From: Blastopirellula sediminis | GTDB taxonomy: Bacteria > Planctomycetota > Planctomycetia > Pirellulales > Pirellulaceae | DNA length: 64,000 nt | NCBI RefSeq assembly: GCF_020966755.1 | Contig: NZ_JAJKFT010000001.1 | Coordinates: forward strand, 62,001-126,000 | Direction: 5' to 3' | Notes under the pieces: model-generated | Databases searched by the model: none | What the model saw: only the letters and a program-made list of their open reading frames with translations | What the model was told of the DNA's origin: nothing | Translations under genes and position numbers: made by a program | Shown: piece after piece, positions 1-8,144 of the stretch | Layout: every line of letters begins with the position of its first letter | Position numbering within the stretch: the stretch's first letter is position 1

Positions 1-184
1 GACCGCAAGCCTCTGCCAAAAAAAGGGTGATTTGCTGAGAGAAATCTGGCAAATCTACGTCGCGCCCCTGGGCAGTCAAACGATCGCATCTGTGGCCGAA
101 CTGCCGAAACAACGAAAAGCCCCGTCCGATCTCAATGAGAAGGATCAGGGAAATCGCTTTAATACGGTTGTGACGGTCAGCCGA
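1..184. other. Intergenic stretch at window edge
   Basis: No gene is supported here. The open frame that begins near base 32 runs antisense through the aldo/keto reductase and looks like a shadow. No clear terminator was seen for the minus-strand gene ending at 185. Confidence 0.5.
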
Positions 185-1216
185 CTAAACGGGACGTGGG
201 TTCCGTTCTTCAAACTGGAGCTGATGCCAATAGGGATATGCGCGCGTCGTTTCGCTCGCAGCGTCGAGCTGCGCGATTTGCTCCGTCGTCAGGACCCAAC
301 TGACGACGTCGAGATTCTGCTTCAATTGCTCTTCGGTGCGAGCCCCGATGATCACCGTGGAAACGCTCGGACGCTGCAGCACCCAGTTCAATGCAATCTG
401 CGCAACCGACTTCCCGGTTTCCGCGGCGACGTCGTCGAGCGCGTCGATGATGTCATAGACTCGTTCGTCTGGGACGGGTGGGCCAATATCGCGGGCAATC
501 TGGCTCTGCAGTCGTGTGTTCTCGGGGAGCGGCTGACCACGGCGAATCTTGCCGGTAAGTCGGCCCCAACCAAGCGGGCTCCAGACGACCGTGCCGACCT
601 TTTGATCCAAGGCCAACGGCATCAATTCCCACTCATAGTCGCGACCGACAAGAGAGTAGTAGGCCTGATGGGCGACGTAACGTGATAGGCCGTAGCGATC
701 GGAGACGGCGAGCGACTTCATCAAGTGCCAGCCGGAGAAGTTCGAGCAGCCGATGTAGCGAATCTTTCCAGCCCGAACCAGATCGTCGAGCGTCATCAGC
801 GTTTCTTCGACCGGAGTCGTCGCATCAAAGCAATGCAGTTGATAGAGATCGATGTAGTCGGTGCCCAAACGTCGCAGACTCGCTTCGACCGCCTTGGTCA
901 GGTGGAATCGCGAGGAGCCGACGTCATTGGGACCGTCTCCCATGCGAAACGTTCCCTTCGTCGAGACCAGAACCTGGTCGCGACGTCCTTTGATCGCCTG
1001 GCCAAGAATCTCTTCCGCAGCGCCTTGCGAATAGATGTCGGCCGAGTCGAACATCGTCAGCCCTGCGTCGAGACAGATGTCAACCAGGCGGGTCGCTTCG
1101 GCGACGTCGGAACTTCCAAAAGCCTTGAAGAACTCTCCTCCGCCGCCGAAGGTGCCGGTGCCGAAGCTCAAAACGGGGACCGTCAGCCCCGATCCGCCGA
1201 GTTGTCGATATTGCAT
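185..1216 (-). CDS. Aldo/keto reductase
   Basis: This is a 343-residue cytoplasmic NAD(P)H-dependent oxidoreductase of the aldo/keto reductase superfamily, full length for the family. The catalytic tetrad is visible: Asp57 in FDSAD, Tyr62 in IYSQG, Lys87 in STKG and His128 in LYQLHCFD. The C-terminal IIGARTEEQLKQNL segment is the usual cofactor-binding region. The ATG start is backed by an AGGAGG ribosome site about 8 bases upstream. The gene stands alone and is divergent from the threonine deaminase gene. Its substrate cannot be told from sequence; general-stress or YajO/YhdN-type reductases are the closest comparison. Confidence 0.9.
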   Translation of the reverse strand: MQYRQLGGSGLTVPVLSFGTGTFGGGGEFFKAFGSSDVAEATRLVDICLDAGLTMFDSADIYSQGAAEEILGQAIKGRRDQVLVSTKGTFRMGDGPNDVGSSRFHLTKAVEASLRRLGTDYIDLYQLHCFDATTPVEETLMTLDDLVRAGKIRYIGCSNFSGWHLMKSLAVSDRYGLSRYVAHQAYYSLVGRDYEWELMPLALDQKVGTVVWSPLGWGRLTGKIRRGQPLPENTRLQSQIARDIGPPVPDERVYDIIDALDDVAAETGKSVAQIALNWVLQRPSVSTVIIGARTEEQLKQNLDVVSWVLTTEQIAQLDAASETTRAYPYWHQLQFEERNPRPV

Positions 1217-1464
1217 GCTGACCGCCTCCTGACGTCTGGTGGAAAATCGATAGCCGAGCTGCGCTTCTCCGCACTCGCTCGCGACTCGCCCTCATTTCCT
1301 ATTAACGCAATCCGGTTGGGGAGGGCAAGTTGGTGCGGCGCAACGAATAAAAGAAAGAATCAAACCGATTTTAGAAATCGCTCTTTGGGGGCGCCATGCA
1401 GGTGAACGGTGAGTCGCTCGTTATAATCAAAGTGAAGTTCCATACTTTCGCATTAGAGACCTTT

Positions 1465-3045
1465 ATGCTCGGCCCTGGCCAAACTCCGCATAATCAACTT
1501 GCCCCTGCTGGAAAGTCGGGCGATTCGCCCCTTGGCCTGACCGACTATCTGCTGAAGATTTTGAACGCACGGGTCTATGACGTGGCGATCGAATCGCCGC
1601 TGGAAGAAGCGACGCGGTTGTCGAAGCGGCTCAGTAACGCCGTCTGGCTGAAGCGAGAGGATAGCCAGCCGTCGTTCAGCTTCAAACTGCGCGGCGCCTA
1701 CAACAAGATGGCGCATCTGACGCCGGAGCAACTGTCGCGCGGCGTCATCTGCGCTTCGGCCGGAAATCACGCGCAAGGAGTCGCGCTCAGCGCTCATCGT
1801 CTTGGGTGCCGCGCGCAGATCGTGATGCCGGTGACGACCCCCAAGCTGAAGATCGAAGCGGTCCGCGCGTTCCACGGCGAAGTGACGCTCCACGGAGAAA
1901 GCTATACCGACGCCTACTCCTATGCGACCGAAATGGCGGCCGCACAAGGGTTGACCTTTGTTCATCCGTTCGACGATCCCGATGTGATCGCCGGGCAAGG
2001 AACGATCGCAATGGAGATCCTGCAGCAGTTGCAGCATCCAATTCATGCGATCTTTTGCGCCATCGGTGGCGGCGGTCTCATCTCCGGCGTCGCCGCTTAC
2101 GTGAAAGCGGTGCGACCGGAGATCAAAGTGATCGGCGTGCAGATCGCCGATTCTAGCGCGATGGTTCAATCGGTCGCCGCTGGCGAGCGGGTTCAGCTGA
2201 GCGAAGTCGGACTCTTTTCAGACGGCACGGCGGTCAAGCTTGTCGGCGAGGAGACTTTCCGCATCACGCAGGCGCTGGTCGATGAGTTCGTCATCGTCGA
2301 TAACGATTCGGTTTGCGCTGCGATCAAAGATGTATTTGAAGACACCCGCAGCATTCTGGAACCTGCCGGAGCGCTTAGCGTCGCGGGGCTGAAGAAGTAC
2401 GTGGCGGAGAAGGGGACGACCGACGAAAACCTGATCGCGGTGACCTGCGGCGCCAACATGAACTTCGATCGCCTTCGCTTCGTCGCCGAGCGAGCCGAAG
2501 TGGGTGAGCAGCGAGAAGCGCTGTTCGCTGTGACGATTCCCGAAAAGCCGGGGAGCTTCAAACGTCTCTGCGAAATCCTGGGAGCGCGGGGAATCACCGA
2601 GTTCAACTATCGCATGGCCGACAATTCCCAGGCGCACGTCTTTGTCGGTTTGACGACTTCCAGCCGTCAGGATACGGCGGAAACGATCGACAAACTCAAC
2701 GAACATGGTTTCGTCGCGGTCGATCTGACGAATGACGAACTCTCGAAGATGCACGTCCGCTATATGGTTGGAGGTCGGAGTCCGCATGTGCTTAACGAGC
2801 GACTCTACCGTTTTGACTTTCCGGAACGGCCGGGCGCACTGATGAAGTTCCTGTCGCACATGCCGCCGAGCTGGAATATCAGCTTGTTCCACTATCGCAG
2901 CCAAGGGGGCGACGTCGGCCGCATCTTGGCCGGAATTCAGGTGCCGGATAGCGAGATGGCCGGATTCGAACAGTTCCTCAGCGGCCTGGCTTATCCGTGC
3001 GTTGATGAGACCGACAACCCGGCGTATCGGTTGTTCTTGCAATAA
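1465..3045 (+). CDS. ilvA: Threonine ammonia-lyase (biosynthetic)
   Basis: This PLP enzyme deaminates threonine to 2-oxobutanoate, the first committed step to isoleucine. The PLP lysine is Lys74 in SFKLRGAYNKM, the substrate loop SAGNHAQG lies at 98-105, and the glycine-rich phosphate-binding loop GGGG is at 201-204. Two ACT-like repeats follow, the first near 349-420 (IPEKPGSFKRL) and the second near 445-520 (FPERPGALMKF), as in the allosteric, isoleucine-inhibited biosynthetic form. I chose the ATG at 1465 (526 residues) because the upstream extension to 1396 does not look like family sequence. The ribosome site is weak either way. Confidence 0.93.
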   Translation: MLGPGQTPHNQLAPAGKSGDSPLGLTDYLLKILNARVYDVAIESPLEEATRLSKRLSNAVWLKREDSQPSFSFKLRGAYNKMAHLTPEQLSRGVICASAGNHAQGVALSAHRLGCRAQIVMPVTTPKLKIEAVRAFHGEVTLHGESYTDAYSYATEMAAAQGLTFVHPFDDPDVIAGQGTIAMEILQQLQHPIHAIFCAIGGGGLISGVAAYVKAVRPEIKVIGVQIADSSAMVQSVAAGERVQLSEVGLFSDGTAVKLVGEETFRITQALVDEFVIVDNDSVCAAIKDVFEDTRSILEPAGALSVAGLKKYVAEKGTTDENLIAVTCGANMNFDRLRFVAERAEVGEQREALFAVTIPEKPGSFKRLCEILGARGITEFNYRMADNSQAHVFVGLTTSSRQDTAETIDKLNEHGFVAVDLTNDELSKMHVRYMVGGRSPHVLNERLYRFDFPERPGALMKFLSHMPPSWNISLFHYRSQGGDVGRILAGIQVPDSEMAGFEQFLSGLAYPCVDETDNPAYRLFLQ

Positions 3046-3051
3046 ACGCGC

Positions 3052-3843
3052 TTAGAACATTCGGATAAGCAAGCGGACGCCGACAAAGCAGAGGGCCAGC
3101 GCCAGCATCTTCACGATGAGCGAGCCCTTTAGCTTGGTCGAAATCGCGGCGCCAAGCGGCGCTCCCATCATTACGCCGACCGCCAGATACATGGTGGTTG
3201 AAAGTTCGCCCTGAAACTCTCCCTCGCAAACGTGCGTGATCGTCGCCGTGAGCGCGATGAACGTCAGCACGAAGTGAGAAGTAGCGGTTGCGAAATGGGG
3301 CGGCATATGCAGCGCACGAATCAGAAACGGCACGTGGATGATCCCGCCGCCGATCCCGAGCAAGCTCGATACGACGCCGATATAGGCGCTGCCGAGTGAA
3401 CCGATCAGCATCCGCGTTCCGGCAATCGGATTGTCGGTATCTTCGTCGACGTTGGTCGAACCGAGCGGATTCGCAAAGAGCCAGCCGCCGATCAAAACCA
3501 ACAGCGTTCCAAAGATCGGATCGAATAATTGACGCGGCATCGTGCGGACCAGCATTGTTCCGAGGATCGCTCCGGGAATGCCTGCGACGGTGAAGATGGT
3601 CCCAGCACGATAGTCGATTCGCCCCATTCGCATGTAGGCGATCGTGCCGGAATAGGCGTTAAAGAAGACGACCGCTAACGAGATCGCGGTAATCTTGGCC
3701 GGAGACTCGTCCGGCATCATCATCAGCAGGATCGGAACCAGGACTGATCCCCCCCCGGCTCCCACCAACGTTCCGTAAGCGCCGACCAGAAATCCGATCG
3801 GGGCGTAGCGGAGAAATTCCTGCATTTCGGGCGAGAGCATCAT
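3052..3843 (-). CDS. TauE/SafE-family sulfite/anion exporter
   Basis: This 263-residue integral membrane protein carries the TauE/SafE signature: an N-terminal glycine-rich GAGGGSVLVP helix and a repeat of it (LGIGGGIIHVPF) in the second half, with about eight hydrophobic segments. The family exports sulfite, sulfoacetate and other small organic anions; the substrate here is unknown. An AAGGGGA ribosome site precedes the ATG. Its start lies 9 bases beyond the stop of the small membrane-protein gene upstream, so the two are very probably co-transcribed. Its stop lies 6 bases from the stop of the convergent ilvA gene. Confidence 0.88.
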   Translation of the reverse strand: MMLSPEMQEFLRYAPIGFLVGAYGTLVGAGGGSVLVPILLMMMPDESPAKITAISLAVVFFNAYSGTIAYMRMGRIDYRAGTIFTVAGIPGAILGTMLVRTMPRQLFDPIFGTLLVLIGGWLFANPLGSTNVDEDTDNPIAGTRMLIGSLGSAYIGVVSSLLGIGGGIIHVPFLIRALHMPPHFATATSHFVLTFIALTATITHVCEGEFQGELSTTMYLAVGVMMGAPLGAAISTKLKGSLIVKMLALALCFVGVRLLIRMF

Positions 3844-3852
3844 GCGGTCCCC

Positions 3853-4020
3853 TTAGATCTGATAGTCGAAGGGAGGACCGGGCGGACGCGGCTGATCGCG
3901 GTTATCGACGTCCTCTCGCGGAGGCGTCGGTGGCCAAAGCCACGCAAAGACGAGATACGTCCCCCAGCCCCAGACAAGTGGAATGATCACGCTGGCGGCG
4001 ATTAACAGGGGCGTGCTCAA
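3853..4020 (-). CDS. Small single-pass membrane protein, upstream of TauE-family gene
   Basis: This is a 55-residue protein that starts at TTG with a GGGGAG ribosome site 7 bases upstream. Residues about 5-30 form one hydrophobic helix rich in Trp and Leu (GWGTYLVFAWLW), followed by a polar, proline-rich tail (PPTPPRED, then RPPGPPFDYQI). It ends 9 bases before the TauE-family gene, which suggests an accessory subunit of that transporter. No family was recognised. The start rests on the ribosome site and hydrophobicity pattern; the coding call is inference. Confidence 0.6.
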   Translation of the reverse strand: MSTPLLIAASVIIPLVWGWGTYLVFAWLWPPTPPREDVDNRDQPRPPGPPFDYQI

Positions 4021-4411
4021 CAGTTATCTCCCCACGAAAACGGATACGGCTCCCTCGATTGTACGGATCTAGCCGAAGACGCCAACCGCGACTGTCCATC
4101 TCGGTAAGCGTCAGAATAAGGAAAAAACCTCCCTTTTCGGGCTTTTGTGGGGTTCTGGGGGATGACTTTTCGGGTGATCCGGCGCCATTGCGGCATTCCG
4201 TGCGAGGGAAACTATTTTGCCCCTATCCAAATCTACGTAGGAGGTTACAATTCGTCACTTGAACACGGCTGGAGGAAATCTTGTCCGGTTCAGAGTTGAG
4301 CACGCACCGGCGTCCAAGAGAGACGTCGGTTGATCTACTTCAATCTTTTGGCCAGGCTTCCTTGGAATCGCCTCGGCGTTCAAGATTTCAGACTGGCATT
4401 AATCGCTTCCT

Positions 4412-4466
4412 TTCATTCGGCCGCTCGCCTTTGGGCTTGCGAATCTGTAATGACAGGCCGAATGAA
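4412..4466 (+). promoter_or_regulatory. Leader hairpin, 11-bp stem
   Basis: TTCATTCGGCC at 4412-4422 is the exact reverse complement of GGCCGAATGAA at 4456-4466, with a 33-base loop. There is no T-run after it, so it is not a simple terminator. It sits about 200 bases upstream of the helicase start. Confidence 0.45.
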
Positions 4467-4600
4467 CGCGACCAGCTCGCGGCCGATCTGCAAGTAGCGG
4501 ATCTTTGCGTCTCTCGACACGTGCGTCATGCCGCGCGTTGATCTTCCGATCACAGTACGTCGTTGACGCCGCCAGTTGCCGCTGGAGTTGACCATTCTGG

Positions 4601-4618
4601 TCCTCGATCGATCGAGGA
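4601..4618. promoter_or_regulatory. 18-bp perfect palindrome before helicase gene
   Basis: TCCTCGATCGATCGAGGA reads identically on both strands and lies 46 bases before the proposed TTG start. It could be an operator or an RNA hairpin element. No matching second copy was seen nearby. Confidence 0.4.
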
Positions 4619-4664
4619 CTGCGCTCACGGCGGTCGTATTGCACTTAAACAGGTTAGGATTGAA

Positions 4665-6089
4665 TTGAGTATTTCTAGTTTCCGTGAATTGCAGCTGAGC
4701 GACGCGATCCAAGATGCGCTGGCCGCCGAGAACTATCACACGCCGACCCCGATTCAGGGTCAGGCGATTCCGCACCTGCTGGATGGGAGCGACCTGATCG
4801 GTTGCGCTCAAACCGGCACCGGTAAGACCGCCGCCTTTGCGCTGCCGATTTTGAACGCGCTGGAACAAGGACGCCGTCGCGCCGATCCGTGCGCTCCTCG
4901 CGTGTTGGTCTTGTCTCCAACCCGCGAACTGGCGACGCAGATCGCCGAAAGCTTCCGCACCTACGGCCGCAACATCAAGTTCCGTTCGACCACTATCTTC
5001 GGCGGCGTCGGTCAGAACCCGCAGGTCCGCGCTTTGAAACGCGGTGTGCATGTCGCGATCGCGACTCCGGGTCGTTTGATCGACCTGATGGATCAGGGCT
5101 ACGTTGATCTGAGCCAAGCCACGACCTTCGTGCTGGACGAAGCGGATCGCATGCTCGACATGGGATTCCTGCCGGCGTTGAAGACGATCATCGCCGAACT
5201 GCCGAAAGAACGTCAGACCGTTTTCTTCACCGCCACGATGCCGCCGAAGGTGGCTCAGTTGGCGGAAGGTTTGCTGCGTGATCCGGTTCGCATCGAAGTC
5301 GCTCCGGAATCGACGACCGCGGAACGGGTCGAGCAACGCGTGATGTACGTCAGCCATGGCGACAAGAAGGCGCTGCTCGAGCACTCGCTGCAAGGGGAAG
5401 GGGTTGGCCGGACGCTGGTCTTCACCAAGACCAAGCATGGCGCCGATCGCTTGGCCAAAGATTTGAACGCCTCCGGAATTCGCAGCGATGCGATTCACGG
5501 CAACAAGACGCAAAACAAGCGTAATCGGGCGCTTGAAAGCTTCCGCAGCGGTCGCACGCAAGTGTTGGTCGCGACCGACGTCGCCGCTCGCGGCATCGAC
5601 GTCGACGGCGTGACGCACGTTGTGAACTACGATCTGCCGATTGATCCGGAAAGCTACGTCCACCGCATCGGGCGAACCGGTCGCGCCGGTCGCGAAGGTA
5701 TCGCGCTGTCGTTCTGCGATCTGGGCGAAATCGGTGCGCTGCGAGCGATCGAGCGACTGATTCGGATGTCGATCGTCGTCGACGCCGATCACCCGTTCCA
5801 CGTCGAACCCCGTTCGCGCGGTCCGCGCAGCGGTGGTGGCGGAAATGGCCCGCGTCGTAACTATGGCAAGCCGTACGGTCGACCCGGCGGCAAACGCAGC
5901 CACAGCGGCAACGCAGCCGGTAAACATGGCGGCGGCCGTAGCGGCGGTGGATTTGCTCCGGAAGGAGCCGAATCGGGCGGCGAACGTCCGAAGTCGTACG
6001 GCCAAGGCCCCCGCGGCGGAGCGAAACGCCCCGGCGGAAAACGCCCGTTTGGCGGCAAGCCGAAACGGAAGACCGGCGGCGACCGCTAA
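4665..6089 (+). CDS. DEAD-box ATP-dependent RNA helicase, RhlE-like
   Basis: This 474-residue helicase unwinds RNA duplexes, typically in ribosome assembly or mRNA decay. All core motifs are present: Q motif near TPIQGQAIP (28-36), motif I AQTGTGKT (48-55), Ia PTRELA (85-90), II DEAD (158-161), III TAT (189-191), and motif VI HRIGRTGRAGR (333-343). After about residue 384 there is a roughly 90-residue Gly/Arg/Lys-rich tail, probably an RNA-binding extension. I chose the TTG at 4665, preceded by an AGG, because the 34 residues in front of it do not look like protein. The gene is monocistronic, with a terminator right behind it. Confidence 0.93.
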   Translation: MSISSFRELQLSDAIQDALAAENYHTPTPIQGQAIPHLLDGSDLIGCAQTGTGKTAAFALPILNALEQGRRRADPCAPRVLVLSPTRELATQIAESFRTYGRNIKFRSTTIFGGVGQNPQVRALKRGVHVAIATPGRLIDLMDQGYVDLSQATTFVLDEADRMLDMGFLPALKTIIAELPKERQTVFFTATMPPKVAQLAEGLLRDPVRIEVAPESTTAERVEQRVMYVSHGDKKALLEHSLQGEGVGRTLVFTKTKHGADRLAKDLNASGIRSDAIHGNKTQNKRNRALESFRSGRTQVLVATDVAARGIDVDGVTHVVNYDLPIDPESYVHRIGRTGRAGREGIALSFCDLGEIGALRAIERLIRMSIVVDADHPFHVEPRSRGPRSGGGGNGPRRNYGKPYGRPGGKRSHSGNAAGKHGGGRSGGGFAPEGAESGGERPKSYGQGPRGGAKRPGGKRPFGGKPKRKTGGDR

Positions 6090-6095
6090 TCGCAC

Positions 6096-6132
6096 AAGCC
6101 GAAAGCAGGGGAACTTGCTTTCGGCTTTTTTA
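6096..6132 (+). terminator. Rho-independent terminator after the helicase gene
   Basis: AGCCGAAAGCA pairs with TGCTTTCGGCT around an 8-base loop, and a run of T residues follows directly. Confidence 0.88.
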
Positions 6133-6278
6133 TTTCTTGATGAAGAAGTCTTGGAGAGTTACAGGCCATTCTCGACGGCCGCGCCAGCGCGGGTTAGCCT
6201 GGGTTCCACGTGACCGGTTTCCGCACAGGGAAACCGGTCGGCAATGGCTAATGGATCGATCCAGAGAGATGACACGCG

Positions 6279-7205
6279 ATGATTCGGACTGCGGCGACGA
6301 CGGGACTGGTCTGGTTGGGTATTTTCGGCGCAGTTTTGGCGCAGGAGAAGGCGTCGTGGAACGTTCGCGATCACCAGCCGATCGAAGAGTTCGTCGTGCA
6401 GGCGCATCGCGGCGCTGGCGAACTGTCGGAAGAGAATACGCTCGAAGCGTTTGAGCTGGGCTGGAGTCTGAACTGCATTCCGGAAGCGGATGTGCGAACC
6501 ACGAAGGATGGCGTGATCGTCGCGTTTCATGACGCGAACTTCGCCCGAGTCGTCAAAGACGTGACGCCGGAGTTGGCGAAGCAGGGGGTAAAAGATCTGA
6601 CTCTAGACCAGCTGCGAAAGCTGGACGTCGGGTCTTGGAAGGGGACCAGTTTCGAGGGGCGTCAGACGCCAACCTTGGCCGAGGTTTTCGCCCTGATGCG
6701 AAAAGACCCGTCGCGGCGACTCTATCTGGATTGGAAAGACGCTGACCTACCGCAACTGGCGGCGCTCGTGAAGAAAGAACAAGTCGAAAGCCAGGTGATC
6801 TTCGCGTCGACTCTCTATCCGAAACTGAGGGAATGGAAGAAGCTTTCGCCGCAGTCGCAAACGCTCTTGTGGATGCGCGGCGACGACGCCGGTTTGGAAA
6901 AACGGTTTGAAGAGCTTCGTGCGACCGATTTCGCTGACGTCACGCAGTTGCAGATCCATGTTCACCTGACCAAGCCTGCCGACCAGATCGAGCGAATCGA
7001 CGCCAATCCGTTTGAAGAGTCGGACGCATTCCTAATCGCGCGTGGTGACGAACTTCGGAAGCATGGCATCTTGTTTCAAACGCTTCCCTACGGCGGCGCG
7101 AGCGAAGCGATCTACCTGAAGTTGCTCGATCTCGGCTTCATGTCGTTCGCGACCGATCATCCGCACGTCACGTGGAGCGCGGTGAAAGCCTTCTACGCCG
7201 AGTAA
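6279..7205 (+). CDS. Secreted glycerophosphodiester phosphodiesterase-family protein
   Basis: This 308-residue exported protein of the GDPD TIM-barrel family would hydrolyse glycerophosphodiesters released from phospholipids. A signal peptide spans residues 1-21 (cleavage after AVLA). The HRGA motif is at 43-46, the metal-binding acidic residue lies in EADVRTTKDG (69-78), and His84-Asp85 closes the site (AFHD). Another member of the family, also secreted, sits at 54411. The gene is convergent with the DUF2239 gene, and a palindromic element separates them. Its natural substrate is not evident. Confidence 0.88.
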   Translation: MIRTAATTGLVWLGIFGAVLAQEKASWNVRDHQPIEEFVVQAHRGAGELSEENTLEAFELGWSLNCIPEADVRTTKDGVIVAFHDANFARVVKDVTPELAKQGVKDLTLDQLRKLDVGSWKGTSFEGRQTPTLAEVFALMRKDPSRRLYLDWKDADLPQLAALVKKEQVESQVIFASTLYPKLREWKKLSPQSQTLLWMRGDDAGLEKRFEELRATDFADVTQLQIHVHLTKPADQIERIDANPFEESDAFLIARGDELRKHGILFQTLPYGGASEAIYLKLLDLGFMSFATDHPHVTWSAVKAFYAE

Positions 7206-7212
7206 GGCTGTA

Positions 7213-7276
7213 GTAGGGCAGGCCGTGCCTGCCGAAGTCCAAGCGTTCATATTTTGGCAGGCACGGCCTGCCCTAC
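7213..7276. repeat. REP/BIME-like nested inverted repeat
   Basis: Two 21-base arms (7213-7233 and 7256-7276) are exact reverse complements separated by 22 bases. Each arm starts with GTAG and holds its own hairpin, GGCAGGC-CGT-GCCTGCC. A GTAG tetranucleotide followed by a short palindrome, in inverted pairs, is the architecture of REP/BIME elements mobilised by RAYT transposases. The right arm overlaps the stop codon of the DUF2239 gene. A sister element lies at 29741-29806. Confidence 0.85.
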
Positions 7277-7881
7277 ATCGGCGGAGGCGGAGCAAACGCG
7301 TCGGCGCCCAGACGTTTGATGTAGTCGCGAACGTCGCTCGGCCAGGTCGCCGACATTTCGTCGAATCGGGCGATGTCGGCGGCGAAGAGGGCCCGCGACG
7401 CCTCTTCAAATCCGACCAGGTCGCCTGCCATGTCGGACATGAATCGATAAGCGGCTTCCTGCGATTGGCGAACTCGATCGGCAGGGCCGCTGATGCGTTT
7501 CGCCTCCTCGACCAATCGTCGCAGCGCTGCCGATGCGCCGCCGGGCTGCGTATCGAGCCAAGCCCAGTGTCGCGGTAAGAGAGTCACTTCTCGCGCCACG
7601 ACGCCCAGTTTGGGGCGACCTCGGCCGCGCGGCGTTTTCGGCTTCGCATCTTCGCTGGCCCAGCGAGCCGCCATTTCGAGCCGCTCCAGCACGTCCTCAA
7701 GGCTGCCGTAAAAGTCGAAATCGACTAGATGCCCTGTCGCGTCGTCGTAGACCAGGACCTCGGGATGGTCTTCCGCCTGCAGCGCATGCCAGACTGCAGG
7801 AGCGACCGCAGCGAGTTCGCCCGATCCGATTTTCCGAAACCCTTCAAACGCGGTACAGAGCGTTCGTGCCGTCGCTTGCAT
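7273..7881 (-). CDS. DUF2239 family protein
   Basis: This 202-residue cytoplasmic protein is recognised as DUF2239 from its conserved blocks: LCTAFEGFRKI near the start, LVYDDATGHLVDFDFYG, and the very typical GRPKLGVVAREVTLLPRHW followed by QPGGASAALRRLV. The family has no established function; its central GRPKLGV block looks like a nucleic-acid-binding AT-hook-like or ribbon segment, which is speculation. The TAG stop lies inside the right arm of the palindromic element, so the tail PPPPM may have been created by that insertion. The start ATG has no strong ribosome site. Confidence 0.82.
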   Translation of the reverse strand: MQATARTLCTAFEGFRKIGSGELAAVAPAVWHALQAEDHPEVLVYDDATGHLVDFDFYGSLEDVLERLEMAARWASEDAKPKTPRGRGRPKLGVVAREVTLLPRHWAWLDTQPGGASAALRRLVEEAKRISGPADRVRQSQEAAYRFMSDMAGDLVGFEEASRALFAADIARFDEMSATWPSDVRDYIKRLGADAFAPPPPM

Positions 7882-8144
7882 GCGATTCTCCTATGCGGTT
7901 TTCACGATGGGGGATTTTATCCGGGTAGAAAGCCGCGGCAAGAGGAAGGGGAAAATCTCATCTTTTCAGGACGTCGATTCGCAGGATAGGGGGGAACGCT
8001 TGGGGATTGTCCTGTGTTTGGTGCATGCGGGCCATTCGAAATTCTCCACCCCCTTTGGTTTCAGCGCGAAACTTCTTTCGCTCCTATGCGTTCCGTAGTT
8101 AACGGCAAAGTCGACTTCACATCGAATTTGGGGAGAGACGTACA

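Larger units (their letters stand above)
4021..4664. other. Long intergenic region; structured leader of the helicase gene
   Basis: No gene is supported in this 644-base stretch. It carries two strong symmetric elements in front of the DEAD-box helicase: an 11-bp perfect stem (4412-4422 with 4456-4466) and an 18-bp perfect palindrome at 4601-4618. Long structured leaders are known for cold-shock RNA helicase genes, so this may be a 5' untranslated regulatory region. That reading is inference. Confidence 0.4.

Noticed and set aside
4413-6095. 560-codon open frame on the minus strand
   Set aside because: It lies fully antisense to the DEAD-box helicase, whose motifs are unmistakable. Its composition is that of a shadow frame in GC-rich DNA.
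7213-7276. The element as a simple rho-independent terminator
   Set aside because: There is no T-run on either side, and the nested GTAG-hairpin layout with a sister copy at 29741 fits a REP-type repeat better. It might still act as a terminator.
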